Part shown: piece after piece, positions 34,324 through 43,086 of the stretch
Position numbering within the stretch: position 1 is the first letter of the stretch
Layout: the number at the start of each line of letters is the position of its first letter
Source: an uncultured Jannaschia sp.
GTDB taxonomy: Bacteria > Pseudomonadota > Alphaproteobacteria > Rhodobacterales > Rhodobacteraceae
Direction of reading: 5' to 3'
Length of the DNA: 64,000 nucleotides
NCBI RefSeq assembly: GCF_947494055.1
Contig: NZ_CANLTR010000014.1
Coordinates: 1-64,000 of the forward strand
Position numbers and translations under genes: made by a program
Notes under the pieces: model-generated
Databases searched by the model: none
What the model was told of the DNA's origin: nothing
What the model saw: the letters and a program-made list of their open reading frames with translations, nothing else

Positions 34324-35841
34324 TCAGTGTATCAGTTCCCCAAGCTTCAACCGCTGGATCTTCCCCGACGGTCCCTTCGGCAACTCGTCGAGCACGTGCA
34401 CCACGTCCGGGCTCTTGAATGCCCCGAGCCGTTCCTCGCAGAGCGCGCGGAGCGTCGCGCCGTCGACCCGCGCCCCGGGGCGCAGCCTGACCGCCGCTTC
34501 CACCCGTTCGCCGTAACGCGCGCAGGGCCGCGCGAAGGCCGCGGCCTCCATCACGTCGGGATGCGCGTAGAGCGCTTCGTCCACCTCGCGCGGCGCGATG
34601 TTTTCGCCGCCCTTGATGATCAGCTCTTTGAGCCGCCCGGTCACGAAGACGTAGCCGTCGGCGTCCATCCGCCCGAGGTCTCCGGTGCGGAGCCACCCGT
34701 CCGGCGTCATCGCCTCGACCGTCGCCTCCGGGTTGCGGAAATAGCCCAGCATCACGTTCGGCCCCCGCACCGCGATCTCCCCCTCGGTCCCGGTCCCGAC
34801 CGGCGTCAGATCCGGCGACAGGATCGCTACCTCGTTGCCATATGCAATCCCCGGCGAGCCGATCTTGCGCGTCGCGGGCGGCAGCGGGTTCGACAGGATC
34901 TGCGCCGCCGTCTCGGTCAGGCCCATCGTCTCGACGATCGGGATGCCGAACCGGCCCTCGAACGCGGTCTGGGTCTCCACCGCCAGCGCCGAGGAGGCGG
35001 AGCGGCCGAAGCGGATACGGTCGCGGGTTGCCGCATCGGGCTCCGCCTCGCCGTGCAGCAGATGCGACACGATCGTCGGCACGACCGAGAACCAGGTCAC
35101 GCCCTCCGCCGCACAGGTGATCCAGAACCGCGAGGCCGAGAACCGCCCGCAGACCACGAGCGACCCGCCTGAGACCAGCGCCCCCATCACCGTCACGCAC
35201 AGCCCGTTGATGTGGTAGATTGGCAGCACGCAAAGCCCCCGGTCCTCGGGCGTCAGCGCATGCGCCACCGCCGGGGTCCAGCCGCCCGCCAGCAGGCTCG
35301 CCTGCGAATGAAGCACCCCCTTCGGCCGCCCCGTCGTCCCCGACGTGTACATAAGAAGCGCGTGATCCTCCGGCGCCACCGGGGACAGCTCCCCCCGGGC
35401 GCCCTCCGGCCACTCCACATTGTCTCCGACCCGGATCGGCGTGACCGCCGCCCCCGACGCCGCCACCGCGCCGTCGTAAAGGCCCTGCTGCGCCGCACCC
35501 AGCAACACGAACCGCGCTTCGGAATGGGCGAGCGCGTAGCCCATCGCCTCGGCCCCCGCGACGAGGTTGACCAGCGCCGCCCGGAACCCGCCGTAGAACA
35601 GACCCATCAGGCACAGGATGCCCGCCCGCCCGTTGGGCAGCATCATCGCGACCGAATCGCCCCTGGCCACGCCAAGCCCCGCCAGCCGCGCGGCGATCTC
35701 CCGCGCCCCGTCCCGCAGCGCGCCCCAGGTCAGCGGCGCCTCGCCCGGAAAGACGTGGCTCACCCGGTCGCCCGCCTCGGCCGCCCGCAGGTCCAGCATG
35801 TCGCGGATCGTGCCGCCCGGAGGCGCGTCGGCGAAGCTCAC
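34324..35841 (-). CDS. AMP-forming acyl-CoA ligase
   Basis: A 505-residue class I adenylate-forming enzyme that couples a carboxylate to CoA with ATP. Motifs in order are the P-loop MYTSGTTGRPKG, GLTETAAQI, the hinge DGWLRTGDLGRM and the C-terminal lysine region LPKGPSGKIQR. The start is the GTG at 35841, which overlaps the stop of the upstream dehydrogenase gene by 4 bases (GTGA). The pairing with an acylating aldehyde dehydrogenase and an anion importer is the layout reported for sulfoacetate catabolism (SauT/SauS), so a sulfoacetate-CoA ligase is one candidate; another carboxylate is possible. Confidence 0.85.
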   Translation of the reverse strand: MSFADAPPGGTIRDMLDLRAAEAGDRVSHVFPGEAPLTWGALRDGAREIAARLAGLGVARGDSVAMMLPNGRAGILCLMGLFYGGFRAALVNLVAGAEAMGYALAHSEARFVLLGAAQQGLYDGAVAASGAAVTPIRVGDNVEWPEGARGELSPVAPEDHALLMYTSGTTGRPKGVLHSQASLLAGGWTPAVAHALTPEDRGLCVLPIYHINGLCVTVMGALVSGGSLVVCGRFSASRFWITCAAEGVTWFSVVPTIVSHLLHGEAEPDAATRDRIRFGRSASSALAVETQTAFEGRFGIPIVETMGLTETAAQILSNPLPPATRKIGSPGIAYGNEVAILSPDLTPVGTGTEGEIAVRGPNVMLGYFRNPEATVEAMTPDGWLRTGDLGRMDADGYVFVTGRLKELIIKGGENIAPREVDEALYAHPDVMEAAAFARPCARYGERVEAAVRLRPGARVDGATLRALCEERLGAFKSPDVVHVLDELPKGPSGKIQRLKLGELIH

Positions 35842-37247
35842 CGCCCGGCCTCGGCCCAGTAGCCCTCGAAGATCTCCTCCACCGACGGCTCCCGCGCGGG
35901 GATCGTGCGCACGATCTTGGTGGTCTGCATGAAATGCCGCCAATGCAGGTTGTCGTCGATCGAGTTCCCGCCCCAGGACCCGCAGCCCATCGACAGCGAG
36001 AACGGCATCCCGTTGTCGAAGCTGCCGCCCGTGGCGAAGGTATGCGCCTGGTTCATGATCACCCGGCAGGTCGGCAGCGCCCGGCCCAGCTCCACCGGCC
36101 GCGCCGCCTCCGCGGAATGAAGCCCCACCGAATGGCCCGCCCCCTGATGCGCGAGGATCGCCCGCGTGATCGCCACCGCGTCGTCGTAGTCCCGCGCCCG
36201 ATAGAGCGCCGCGACGAGGCTCAGCTTCTCGCCCGAAAGCGGATGCTCCGGCCCGATCCCCGCCGTCTCCACCGCGACGAAGCGCGTCCCCGCCGGCACC
36301 GCGTCCCCCAGCCCGAGCGCCGCCACCGTCACGTCCGCGTCCTGCGCGATGACCTCGCGGTTCAGGTGCCCGTCCGGGAACAGCCGCGCCACGACCTCCG
36401 CCTCGCGCGCGGCAGGCACCACTGCGCCCCCCGCGTCCGCCAGCGCCGCGACGAAGGCGTCATAGACCGCGTCCACCACCACGATGGCGTTCTCCGAGGA
36501 GCACGACGTCGCGTTGTCGAAGCATTTCGACGCCGCGATCTTCGCCGCCGCATCGGCCAGGTCCGCCGTCTCGTCCACGATCACGGTCACGTTGCCCGCA
36601 CCCACGCCCATCGCCGGCGTGCCACTGGAATAGGCGCGCCGCACGTTGTCCTGGCTTCCCGTCACTACGGCGAGGTCGCACAACTCCAGCAGGCGCTGCG
36701 TGTCCGCCTTCGTCCCCGGCGGCGGGACCATCTGCACCAGATCCGGATCCGCGCCGATCTTCGCGAACTCCGCGTGAACGTAGCCCAGCAACGCCTCGCA
36801 GCAGGCCACCCCCTTGGGCGAGGGCGACAGCACGATCGCGTTGCCGCATTTCAGCGCGTTGACGATGTTGTTGGCCGGCGTCGCCGCCGGGTTGGTCGAG
36901 GGGACGACCGCGCCGATCACGCCGAGCGGCCGCGCGATCGTGGTGATCCCCGTCTCCGGGTCGTCCGAAAGGATGCCGTGGGTCCGCGCGCCTTTGATGT
37001 CGCGCATCAGGCCCAGCGTCTTGCGATGGTTCTTGGTGATCTTGTCGGCGACGTTACCGAGCCCCGTGGTCCGCACGGCCAGCTCCGCCAGCGCACAGTT
37101 GCGCCCGGGCTCCATGATCGCCCAGGCCGCCGCCTGCGCGGCCCGATCGTAGCGGTCCTGGCTCCCCTCCGCCTCGTACCGGGCCTGCGCGCGGCGCGCT
37201 GCCTCGAACAGGCGGTCCACCCCACCGATCCTGTCGCTGCCATCCAT
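35838..37247 (-). CDS. Acylating (CoA-dependent) aldehyde dehydrogenase, SauS-like
   Basis: A 469-residue NAD(P)-dependent aldehyde dehydrogenase of the CoA-acylating branch. The N-terminal segment WAIMEPGRNCALAELAVRTT and GLGNVADKITKNHRKTLG, followed by GVIGAVVPSTNPAATP, resembles sulfoacetaldehyde dehydrogenases (from memory). The catalytic Cys249 is in CFDNATSCSSENAIVV. With the CoA ligase it could reduce an acyl-CoA to the aldehyde (sulfoacetyl-CoA to sulfoacetaldehyde) or run in reverse. The ATG at 37247 has a GAGGGGG site. It is the first gene of the operon, divergent from the lacI-type regulator. No recognisable sulfoacetaldehyde acetyltransferase (Xsc) lies in the window. Confidence 0.85.
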   Translation of the reverse strand: MDGSDRIGGVDRLFEAARRAQARYEAEGSQDRYDRAAQAAAWAIMEPGRNCALAELAVRTTGLGNVADKITKNHRKTLGLMRDIKGARTHGILSDDPETGITTIARPLGVIGAVVPSTNPAATPANNIVNALKCGNAIVLSPSPKGVACCEALLGYVHAEFAKIGADPDLVQMVPPPGTKADTQRLLELCDLAVVTGSQDNVRRAYSSGTPAMGVGAGNVTVIVDETADLADAAAKIAASKCFDNATSCSSENAIVVVDAVYDAFVAALADAGGAVVPAAREAEVVARLFPDGHLNREVIAQDADVTVAALGLGDAVPAGTRFVAVETAGIGPEHPLSGEKLSLVAALYRARDYDDAVAITRAILAHQGAGHSVGLHSAEAARPVELGRALPTCRVIMNQAHTFATGGSFDNGMPFSLSMGCGSWGGNSIDDNLHWRHFMQTTKIVRTIPAREPSVEEIFEGYWAEAGR

Positions 37248-37290
37248 GCGATGCCCCCTCAAAACGTCGCCGCATCGTGGACGTTACGCC

Positions 37291-37318
37291 ATGAAAATAG
37301 CGTTGCAAATGTTTTCAT
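37291..37318. promoter_or_regulatory. Putative operator between the dehydrogenase operon and the LacI-type regulator
   Basis: ATGAAAA and TTTTCAT form 7-bp inverted arms with a 14-base spacer. This is an AT-rich island in the short divergent region, about 20 bases before the regulator ATG and 44 bases before the dehydrogenase ATG. A LacI-family dimer or tetramer site is the simplest reading. Confidence 0.5.
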
Positions 37319-37336
37319 CGCGGTTCAGGGAAAGGC

Positions 37337-38362
37337 ATGACCTCCTACCGGGCCGACATCACCGCCGTCGCCCGCGCTGCCGGCGTCTCGCCCGCGACGG
37401 TCTCGCGCGTGCTCAACCATCCGGGCCTCGTCAGCGCGCCGACCCGCAACCGGGTCGAGGCGGCGATTCGCGCAACCGGCTACATCCGCAACCGCGCCGC
37501 CCAGTCGATGCACGGCCGGCGCAGCGCGACGCTCGGCCTCGTCGTGCCCACTGTGGATTACTCGATCTTCGCGGAGCTGGTGCAGAGCTTCAACGACGCG
37601 GTGGCCGAGCACGAGTTCACCCTGCTGCTCGCCACCCACGGCTACGACCTCGCCGCCGAGTATCGCGTCCTGCGCAAGCTCTACGAGCACCGGGTGGACG
37701 GCATCGCGCTGATCGGGCTCGACCACGATGCCGACACGTTCCGCCTCATCGCCTCGCAGGACGTGCCCGTGGTCGCCGCCTGGGCCTGGGCCGCGGAGTC
37801 CCCGCTCCCCTGCATCGGCGCCGACAACGCGGAGGCCGGACGCGTGGCGGCGCGGCATCTCCTCGATCTCGGCCATCGCCGCATCGCCCTCGTCTTTCCG
37901 CCCTCGGACAAGAACGACCGCGCCCGCGCCCGCCTCGACGCGGTGCAGGCCGCCCTTGCCGCGGCCGGCTGCGCCCCGCCCGCGCGCTGGTGCGCCCGCG
38001 CACCCTACGACACGTCGCAGGCCAAGGCCGTCTGCCGCGACCTGCTGGCCGGACGCGACCGGCCGAGCGCGCTCATCTGCGGCAACGACGTCATCGCACA
38101 GGGCGCGATCGCCGCGGCCACCGCGCAGGGACTGGCGATCCCCGGGGCGCTCTCGATCATGGGGATCGGCGATTTCCCCGGCTCCGCCGACACCGTGCCG
38201 GCGCTCTCCACCGTGGCCATCCCCGCCCGCCGGATCGGCGCGCGCGCCGGGCGGCATCTCGTCGAGTGTCTGTCGGGCGGCCCGCCCGCCGGCATCCTGC
38301 GCGAGCGCCTGCCCGTCGAACTGCACCGGCGCGGGACCACCGCGCCGCCCGGCATCGCGTGA
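37337..38362 (+). CDS. LacI-family transcriptional regulator
   Basis: A 341-residue regulator with the LacI helix-turn-helix (ITAVARAAGVSPATVSRVLN, residues about 8-27) and hinge (RVEAAIRATGYIRNRAAQSM). A periplasmic-binding-protein-like effector domain runs to the C-terminus (LGLVVPTVDYSIFAELVQSF at the start and GIGDFPGSA near residue 275). It is divergent from the dehydrogenase-ligase-TTT operon and followed in the same direction by a TRAP importer, so it may control both. An AGGGA site precedes the ATG. Confidence 0.92.
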   Translation: MTSYRADITAVARAAGVSPATVSRVLNHPGLVSAPTRNRVEAAIRATGYIRNRAAQSMHGRRSATLGLVVPTVDYSIFAELVQSFNDAVAEHEFTLLLATHGYDLAAEYRVLRKLYEHRVDGIALIGLDHDADTFRLIASQDVPVVAAWAWAAESPLPCIGADNAEAGRVAARHLLDLGHRRIALVFPPSDKNDRARARLDAVQAALAAAGCAPPARWCARAPYDTSQAKAVCRDLLAGRDRPSALICGNDVIAQGAIAAATAQGLAIPGALSIMGIGDFPGSADTVPALSTVAIPARRIGARAGRHLVECLSGGPPAGILRERLPVELHRRGTTAPPGIA

Positions 38363-38379
38363 CCGGCCGCGAGGCCGGT
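38362..38379 (+). terminator. Hairpin with GCGA tetraloop directly after the LacI-type gene
   Basis: ACCGGCC and GGCCGGT form a perfect 7-bp stem closed by a GNRA-type GCGA loop, beginning at the last base of the stop codon. There is no T-run, so it may stabilise the 3' end or pause transcription rather than terminate it fully. The following 270 bases to dctP contain no gene. Confidence 0.45.
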
Positions 38380-38648
38380 CTCCGCCGGGCAACGGATGAC
38401 ACGCTGCGCGCGGCAAAGCTCTTGTCCCGCCCGATCGCCCGACCGCCCGGCGCTGCGAGGCCGCCAACGGCAGGCGACCGGTATGACGGCGGGGGCTTCT
38501 GCCACCCGCACGCGGCCGGGCCTGCCCTCGTCCCCATGCGACGCCGAACCGGTCGTGCCCTCCGTCCCCGCCGCTTGCTCCCGCGCGCGTCTCCGTTAAC
38601 GATCGCGACAGGACACGTTACCGCTCCTCACCCACAGGACCCCTCGCG

Positions 38649-39656
38649 ATGAACCGACTCGCCACCCTCGCCCTCACGCTCCTACTCGCCGCCCCCGCCG
38701 CCGCGCAGACCAGCCTCACCGTCGCCAACTGGCTCCCGCCCTCGCACCCGCTCGTGGCCGAGGTGATCGTGCCGATGACCGAGGACATCGCCGAGGCCAC
38801 GGGCGGCGCGGTCACGGCCACGATCCTGCCCGCCCCGCTCGGTCCCCCGCCGGCGCATTTCGACTTCGCGGTGAACGGCGTGGCCGACATCACCTTCGGC
38901 GTGCAGGGCTACAATCCGGGCCGCTTCCGCACCACCAACCTCGCGGAGCTGCCCTTCCTCGACGACAGCGCGGAGGCGATCTCGGTCGCCTACTGGCGTA
39001 CCTTCGACGCGATGCTGCGCGAGGCCGGCGAATACGACGAGGTCCACGTCCTCGCCGTCTTCACCCACGGCCCGGGCGAAGTCTTCGTGAAGGACGGCGA
39101 CCTTGCCGGGCCGAACGCGCTCGACGGCCTTAAGCTGCGCGTCGGTGGCGGCATCGTTCATGAGGTCGTCTCCGCCCTCGGCGCCGTGCCGGTGGAGGGC
39201 CCCTCCTCGGAGGCCTACCAGCTCCTGAGCCAGGGCGTCGCCGACGGCATCCTCTTTCCCTATGAATCGGTGAACTTCTTCGGCCTGATCCCGCAGCTCT
39301 CGCAGGGGCTCGCCGTGCCGGGCGGGCTCTACAACACGTCCTTCTTCATTGTGATGAACCGCGCGAAGTGGGATGCCCTGACCCCCGAGCAGCAGACCGC
39401 CATCGAGGGCGTGACCGGCGAGGCGCTGGCCCGCCGGGCCGGTCAGATGTGGGACCGTGCCGACGCGGCGGGTCGCGCAGCGATGAAGGGGGAACTCGAC
39501 ATCGCCCCCGCCTCGCCCGAACAGGTCGCCGCCTGGACCGACGCATTGACCCCGCTCGTCAACGCCAAGCTGGCCGAGGTGGGCGAGGCCGGGGTGGACG
39601 CAGACGCCGCCTTCGCGATGCTGCGCGAGGAGATCGAGGCGGCGTCGGGCGAATGA
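38649..39656 (+). CDS. dctP: TRAP transporter substrate-binding protein DctP
   Basis: A 335-residue periplasmic solute receptor for a TRAP importer. The signal peptide MNRLATLALTLLLAAPAAAQ is followed by the mature start TSLTVANWLPPSHPLVAEVI. Family segments include LDGLKLRVGGGIVHEVVSAL and FFIVMNRAKWDALTPEQQ. The ligand-contact Arg is likely in KLRVGGG. The stop overlaps dctQ by 4 bases. The substrate is probably a carboxylate, possibly the same as for the TTT system across the LacI-type gene. Confidence 0.92.
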   Translation: MNRLATLALTLLLAAPAAAQTSLTVANWLPPSHPLVAEVIVPMTEDIAEATGGAVTATILPAPLGPPPAHFDFAVNGVADITFGVQGYNPGRFRTTNLAELPFLDDSAEAISVAYWRTFDAMLREAGEYDEVHVLAVFTHGPGEVFVKDGDLAGPNALDGLKLRVGGGIVHEVVSALGAVPVEGPSSEAYQLLSQGVADGILFPYESVNFFGLIPQLSQGLAVPGGLYNTSFFIVMNRAKWDALTPEQQTAIEGVTGEALARRAGQMWDRADAAGRAAMKGELDIAPASPEQVAAWTDALTPLVNAKLAEVGEAGVDADAAFAMLREEIEAASGE

Positions 39657-40150
39657 GTGCGAATGACGGCGCGGAGACCGCCCCGCCCGGCGGCTGGCCG
39701 CGCCGCGTCCTGGCCGGGCTTTGCGCCGCCATGCTTCTGGCGATGATGGCGCTGACCGCGACCGACGTGACGGGCCGCTACCTCCTCGACCGCCCGGTGA
39801 CCGGCGCGACGGAGCTGACCGAGCTCCTCCTCGTCGCGGTGATCTTCGTCGGCCTCCCGGCGGTGGCGCTCGACGACGGGCACGTGACCGTGGACCTGCT
39901 CACCGCCCGCCTGCCCGACCGCATCCAGCCCTGGCGCCGCGCCGCGCTGTCGATCGTCACCGCCGCCGTGCTCGCCGTCGTGTCTTGGCGGCTCTGGCTC
40001 CACGCCGAGCAGATCGCGGGCTACGGATCGGTGACGAACGCGCTGCGCCTGCCGGTCGCGCCGGTCGCGCGGCTGACGGCGCTGACCACCGCCGCCGCCG
40101 TGCCGATCACGCTCCTCGTCGCGTGGCGCGACCTCGCCCGGACCCGCTGA
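39653..40150 (+). CDS. dctQ: TRAP transporter small permease DctQ
   Basis: A 165-residue four-helix membrane protein. The first helix is LAGLCAAMLLAMMALTATDV, followed by the conserved DVTGRYLLDRPVTGATELTE segment that marks DctQ proteins. The start is the ATG overlapping the dctP stop. The open frame continues upstream inside dctP without support. Confidence 0.9.
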   Translation: MSANDGAETAPPGGWPRRVLAGLCAAMLLAMMALTATDVTGRYLLDRPVTGATELTELLLVAVIFVGLPAVALDDGHVTVDLLTARLPDRIQPWRRAALSIVTAAVLAVVSWRLWLHAEQIAGYGSVTNALRLPVAPVARLTALTTAAAVPITLLVAWRDLARTR

Positions 40151-40156
40151 GGCGCG

Positions 40157-41455
40157 ATGGACCTTCTCGCCACCTGGCCCGTCGGCATGGCCGCGTTCCT
40201 CGCGCTCCTCCTCGCGGGGCTGCCGATCGCCATCGCGCTCACCGCCATCGGTCTGCTGGGCACAGCCGCGATCATCGGCTGGACCCCGGCCCTGTCGCTC
40301 CTGTCCACCACCTTCTTCGAGCAGGGGCGGACCTATTCCCTCTCGGTGTTGCCGCTGTTCCTGATGATGGGGAACTTCGTCGTCCAATCCGGCATCGCCC
40401 GCGACCTCTACGACGCGGCCCATGCCTGGCTGCGCCACCGCCGCGGCGGGCTGGCGATGGCGACGGTGATCGCCTGCGGCGGCTTCTCCTCGGTCTGCGG
40501 CTCGTCGATGGCGACGGCGGCCACGATGTCGCGCATCGCCCTGCCCTCGATGCGCCGCTTCGGCTACCCGGACGACCTCGCCACCGCCTCGATCGCGGCG
40601 GGCGGAACGCTCGGCATCCTTATCCCGCCCTCGGTCATCCTCGTCTTCTACGGCATCCTCACGCAGCAGGATATCGGCAAGCTCTTCGTCGCGGGCCTTC
40701 TGCCCGGCCTCCTCGGCGTCGCGGGCTATGCCGCGGCTGTGGCGATATCCGTCGCCTGGCGCGGCACCCCGCTGCGGACCGAGGCGAAGCTCCCCCTCGC
40801 CGCCCGCCTCCGCGCGCTTCGCGGCACGCTCGGCGCGCTCGTGCTCTTCGCCTTCGTCATGGGCGGCATCTATCTTGGCGTCTTCACCCCGACCGAGAGC
40901 GCGGGGATGGGCGCGGCCGGCGCGTTCCTCCTCGTCCTCCTCGCCGGGCGCTTCTCGCTCGCCGGAACGCTCGCGACGCTCTTCGACACCGCGAAGACCA
41001 CGGCGATGATGTTCTTCATCCTGTTCGGCGCGCTGACCTTCACGAACTACGTCAACCTCTCGGGCATGACCGCCGACATCCAGGCGCTGCTGACGCTCTT
41101 CGGCGACAGCCCGCTCGCGACGATCCTGATGATCCTCGCGATCTACCTCCTGCTCGGTTGCGTGCTCGAAGGCCTGTCGATGATCACGCTGACGGTGCCG
41201 ATCTTCTACCCCGTCGTCGCGGCGCAGGGCTACGACCTGATCTGGTTCGGCATCTTCGTCGTGGTGGTGACGGAGATCAGCTACATCACGCCGCCGGTCG
41301 GCATGAACGCCTTCGTCCTGCGCTCCGTCGTGCGCGACGTGCCGCTGGGCACCATCTTCCGGGGGCTGGTCCCATTCGTGGCGATGGATGTGGTGCGTAT
41401 CGCGCTGCTGATCGCGGTGCCGGGGATCGCGCTGCTGTTGCCCTTGCAGATGTAG
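40157..41455 (+). CDS. dctM: TRAP transporter large permease DctM
   Basis: A 432-residue permease with about 12 helices that uses the sodium gradient. Family features are LAGLPIAIALTAIGLLG at the N-terminus, the GGFSSVCGSSMATAATM loop, AAGGTLGILIPPSVILVFYG and EISYITPPVGMNAFVLR near the C-terminus. It completes the dctPQM set. Confidence 0.95.
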   Translation: MDLLATWPVGMAAFLALLLAGLPIAIALTAIGLLGTAAIIGWTPALSLLSTTFFEQGRTYSLSVLPLFLMMGNFVVQSGIARDLYDAAHAWLRHRRGGLAMATVIACGGFSSVCGSSMATAATMSRIALPSMRRFGYPDDLATASIAAGGTLGILIPPSVILVFYGILTQQDIGKLFVAGLLPGLLGVAGYAAAVAISVAWRGTPLRTEAKLPLAARLRALRGTLGALVLFAFVMGGIYLGVFTPTESAGMGAAGAFLLVLLAGRFSLAGTLATLFDTAKTTAMMFFILFGALTFTNYVNLSGMTADIQALLTLFGDSPLATILMILAIYLLLGCVLEGLSMITLTVPIFYPVVAAQGYDLIWFGIFVVVVTEISYITPPVGMNAFVLRSVVRDVPLGTIFRGLVPFVAMDVVRIALLIAVPGIALLLPLQM

Positions 41456-41660
41456 CGACCTCCAGAACGGGCGCCGCCTCCGGCTTCGGCGATCGCGACG
41501 GGATCACTGTCGCGGACCCGAATGGCGGAGCGATCGACCGCAACCGCCGCATCCTTGGTCGAGCCGACGGCGGGCGGACACGCGGAACGCGCGAACGCCA
41601 CCCCGCCCCCTGTGCCGCTTTGCCGCTGAACCCACTCGGCGGGGCCTGCGTTCGCCCTCC

Positions 41661-42827
41661 ATGACCGATGCCCCGCAGATGACCGACGCCCCGCATATCG
41701 CGCCGACCCGGACGGAAGCCCCGCGCGAGGATCCCGACACCCTCGCCCGCCGATTGCCGCACGGGCAGGCCGCGCATCGCCCGTTCCGCCCCCGCCGCGT
41801 GCTCCTGACCCGTGCCGCCCGCGACTGGCCGATGGCCGCCCGCGTCGCCGAACGCGCTGCGGCGATGGGCGCCGAGATCGTCGAGCTGAAGGGCGACCGC
41901 ATCACCGGTCTGAAGGACGACGATCCGCGGGCCGAGTACCGCCGCGCCAAGAGCACCCTTGCCGTCACCGTGGCCTCCGACAGCGCCATGCGGCCCGAGC
42001 CGATTCCGCCCTCGGCGGACTGGCGCTTCGACCTCGCCACGGGCTGCCCGGCGCATTGCCAGTACTGCTACCTCGCCGGCTCGCTCAAGGGCCCGCCCGT
42101 CACCCGCCTCTTCGCCAACCTGCCCGAAATCCTCGACCGCCTGCCGCCGCTGGAGGGACAGGGGAAGATCACCTCCGTCAACGCCGCCCGCATGGCCGAG
42201 GGCACGACCTTCGAGGCGTCCTGCTACACCGACCCCCTCGCGCTGGAGCCGCTGTCGGATTGCCTGTCCGAGACGATCTCCTGGTTCGGCGCGCGCGACG
42301 CGGATCTCTCCCTGCGCTTCACCACCAAGTTCGCCGACACCGCCACGCTCAAGGCCGCGCAGCACAACGGCCGCACCCGCGCGCGCTTCTCGGTCAACGC
42401 CGAGGACATCGCCCGCCGCTTCGAGGGCGGGACCGCGCCGCTCCAGGCCCGGCTCGACGCGATGGGCCGGCTGGCGCGCGCCGGCTACAAGGTCGGGCTC
42501 ACCGTCGCCCCGATCATGCCGATCGCGGAATGGGAGGCGGCCTACGACGCCCTCTTCGCCGCCGCCGCCCGCGCCCTGCCCCCCGGCGCCGACGTCACCG
42601 CCGAACTCATCACCCACCGGTTCACGCCGGGGTCGCGCGAGGTGTTGCTGGGCTGGTATCCGGCGACCGATCTGGAGATGGACGAAGCCGTCCGCACGGT
42701 GAAGCGCAACAAGTTCGGCGGGCGCAAATACGTCTATCCCGCACCGCTCATGCGCGAGATGCGGGAGGTGCTGGAGGGCCAGGTCGGCCGCCACCTGCCG
42801 AACGCGCAGCTCCTGTACTGGACCTGA
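41661..42827 (+). CDS. Spore photoproduct lyase-like radical SAM protein
   Basis: A 388-residue radical SAM enzyme of the SplB family. The cluster motif is Cys129-x3-Cys133-x2-Cys136 in ATGCPAHCQYCYLAGSLKG. TTFEASCYTDPLALE (Cys188) aligns with the region that carries the H-atom-donating Cys141 in Bacillus SplB, as recalled. True SplB repairs the spore photoproduct thymine dimer in endospores; this genome region gives no sign of sporulation. It may repair another DNA lesion or act on a different substrate. It sits alone, 205 bases after dctM. The N-terminal 30 residues (repeated MTDAPQ/MTDAPH) are low-complexity and the start is uncertain; ATG 41679 is an alternative. Confidence 0.85.
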   Translation: MTDAPQMTDAPHIAPTRTEAPREDPDTLARRLPHGQAAHRPFRPRRVLLTRAARDWPMAARVAERAAAMGAEIVELKGDRITGLKDDDPRAEYRRAKSTLAVTVASDSAMRPEPIPPSADWRFDLATGCPAHCQYCYLAGSLKGPPVTRLFANLPEILDRLPPLEGQGKITSVNAARMAEGTTFEASCYTDPLALEPLSDCLSETISWFGARDADLSLRFTTKFADTATLKAAQHNGRTRARFSVNAEDIARRFEGGTAPLQARLDAMGRLARAGYKVGLTVAPIMPIAEWEAAYDALFAAAARALPPGADVTAELITHRFTPGSREVLLGWYPATDLEMDEAVRTVKRNKFGGRKYVYPAPLMREMREVLEGQVGRHLPNAQLLYWT

Positions 42828-43086
42828 AGGCGGCGACGCCGGTGCCGAGATAGCGCTCGGAGAAAGGGCCATTGGCCGCCTGCTCCTCGATTGCGAGCGA
42901 AGGCGCGACGGCGAACATGCAGGTGCCCACTGGCAGACCCGGAAGCATGCCCGGAAACCGAGTGGCGACGATCTCCCTATTCGCGTCGAGCCGCGCGCCG
43001 GCCTCGGTGACCGATCGACGTCGAACCCTTCGATACCGCCTGACAGCGACGCGATAGCACGGTGTGCGTAGGATAGGGCAAAGCAC

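Noticed and set aside
42748-43086. A reverse frame between the SplB-like gene and the ThDP gene
   Set aside because: The stretch has partly protein-like sequence but overlaps the SplB-like gene, has no ribosome-binding site and no recognisable family.
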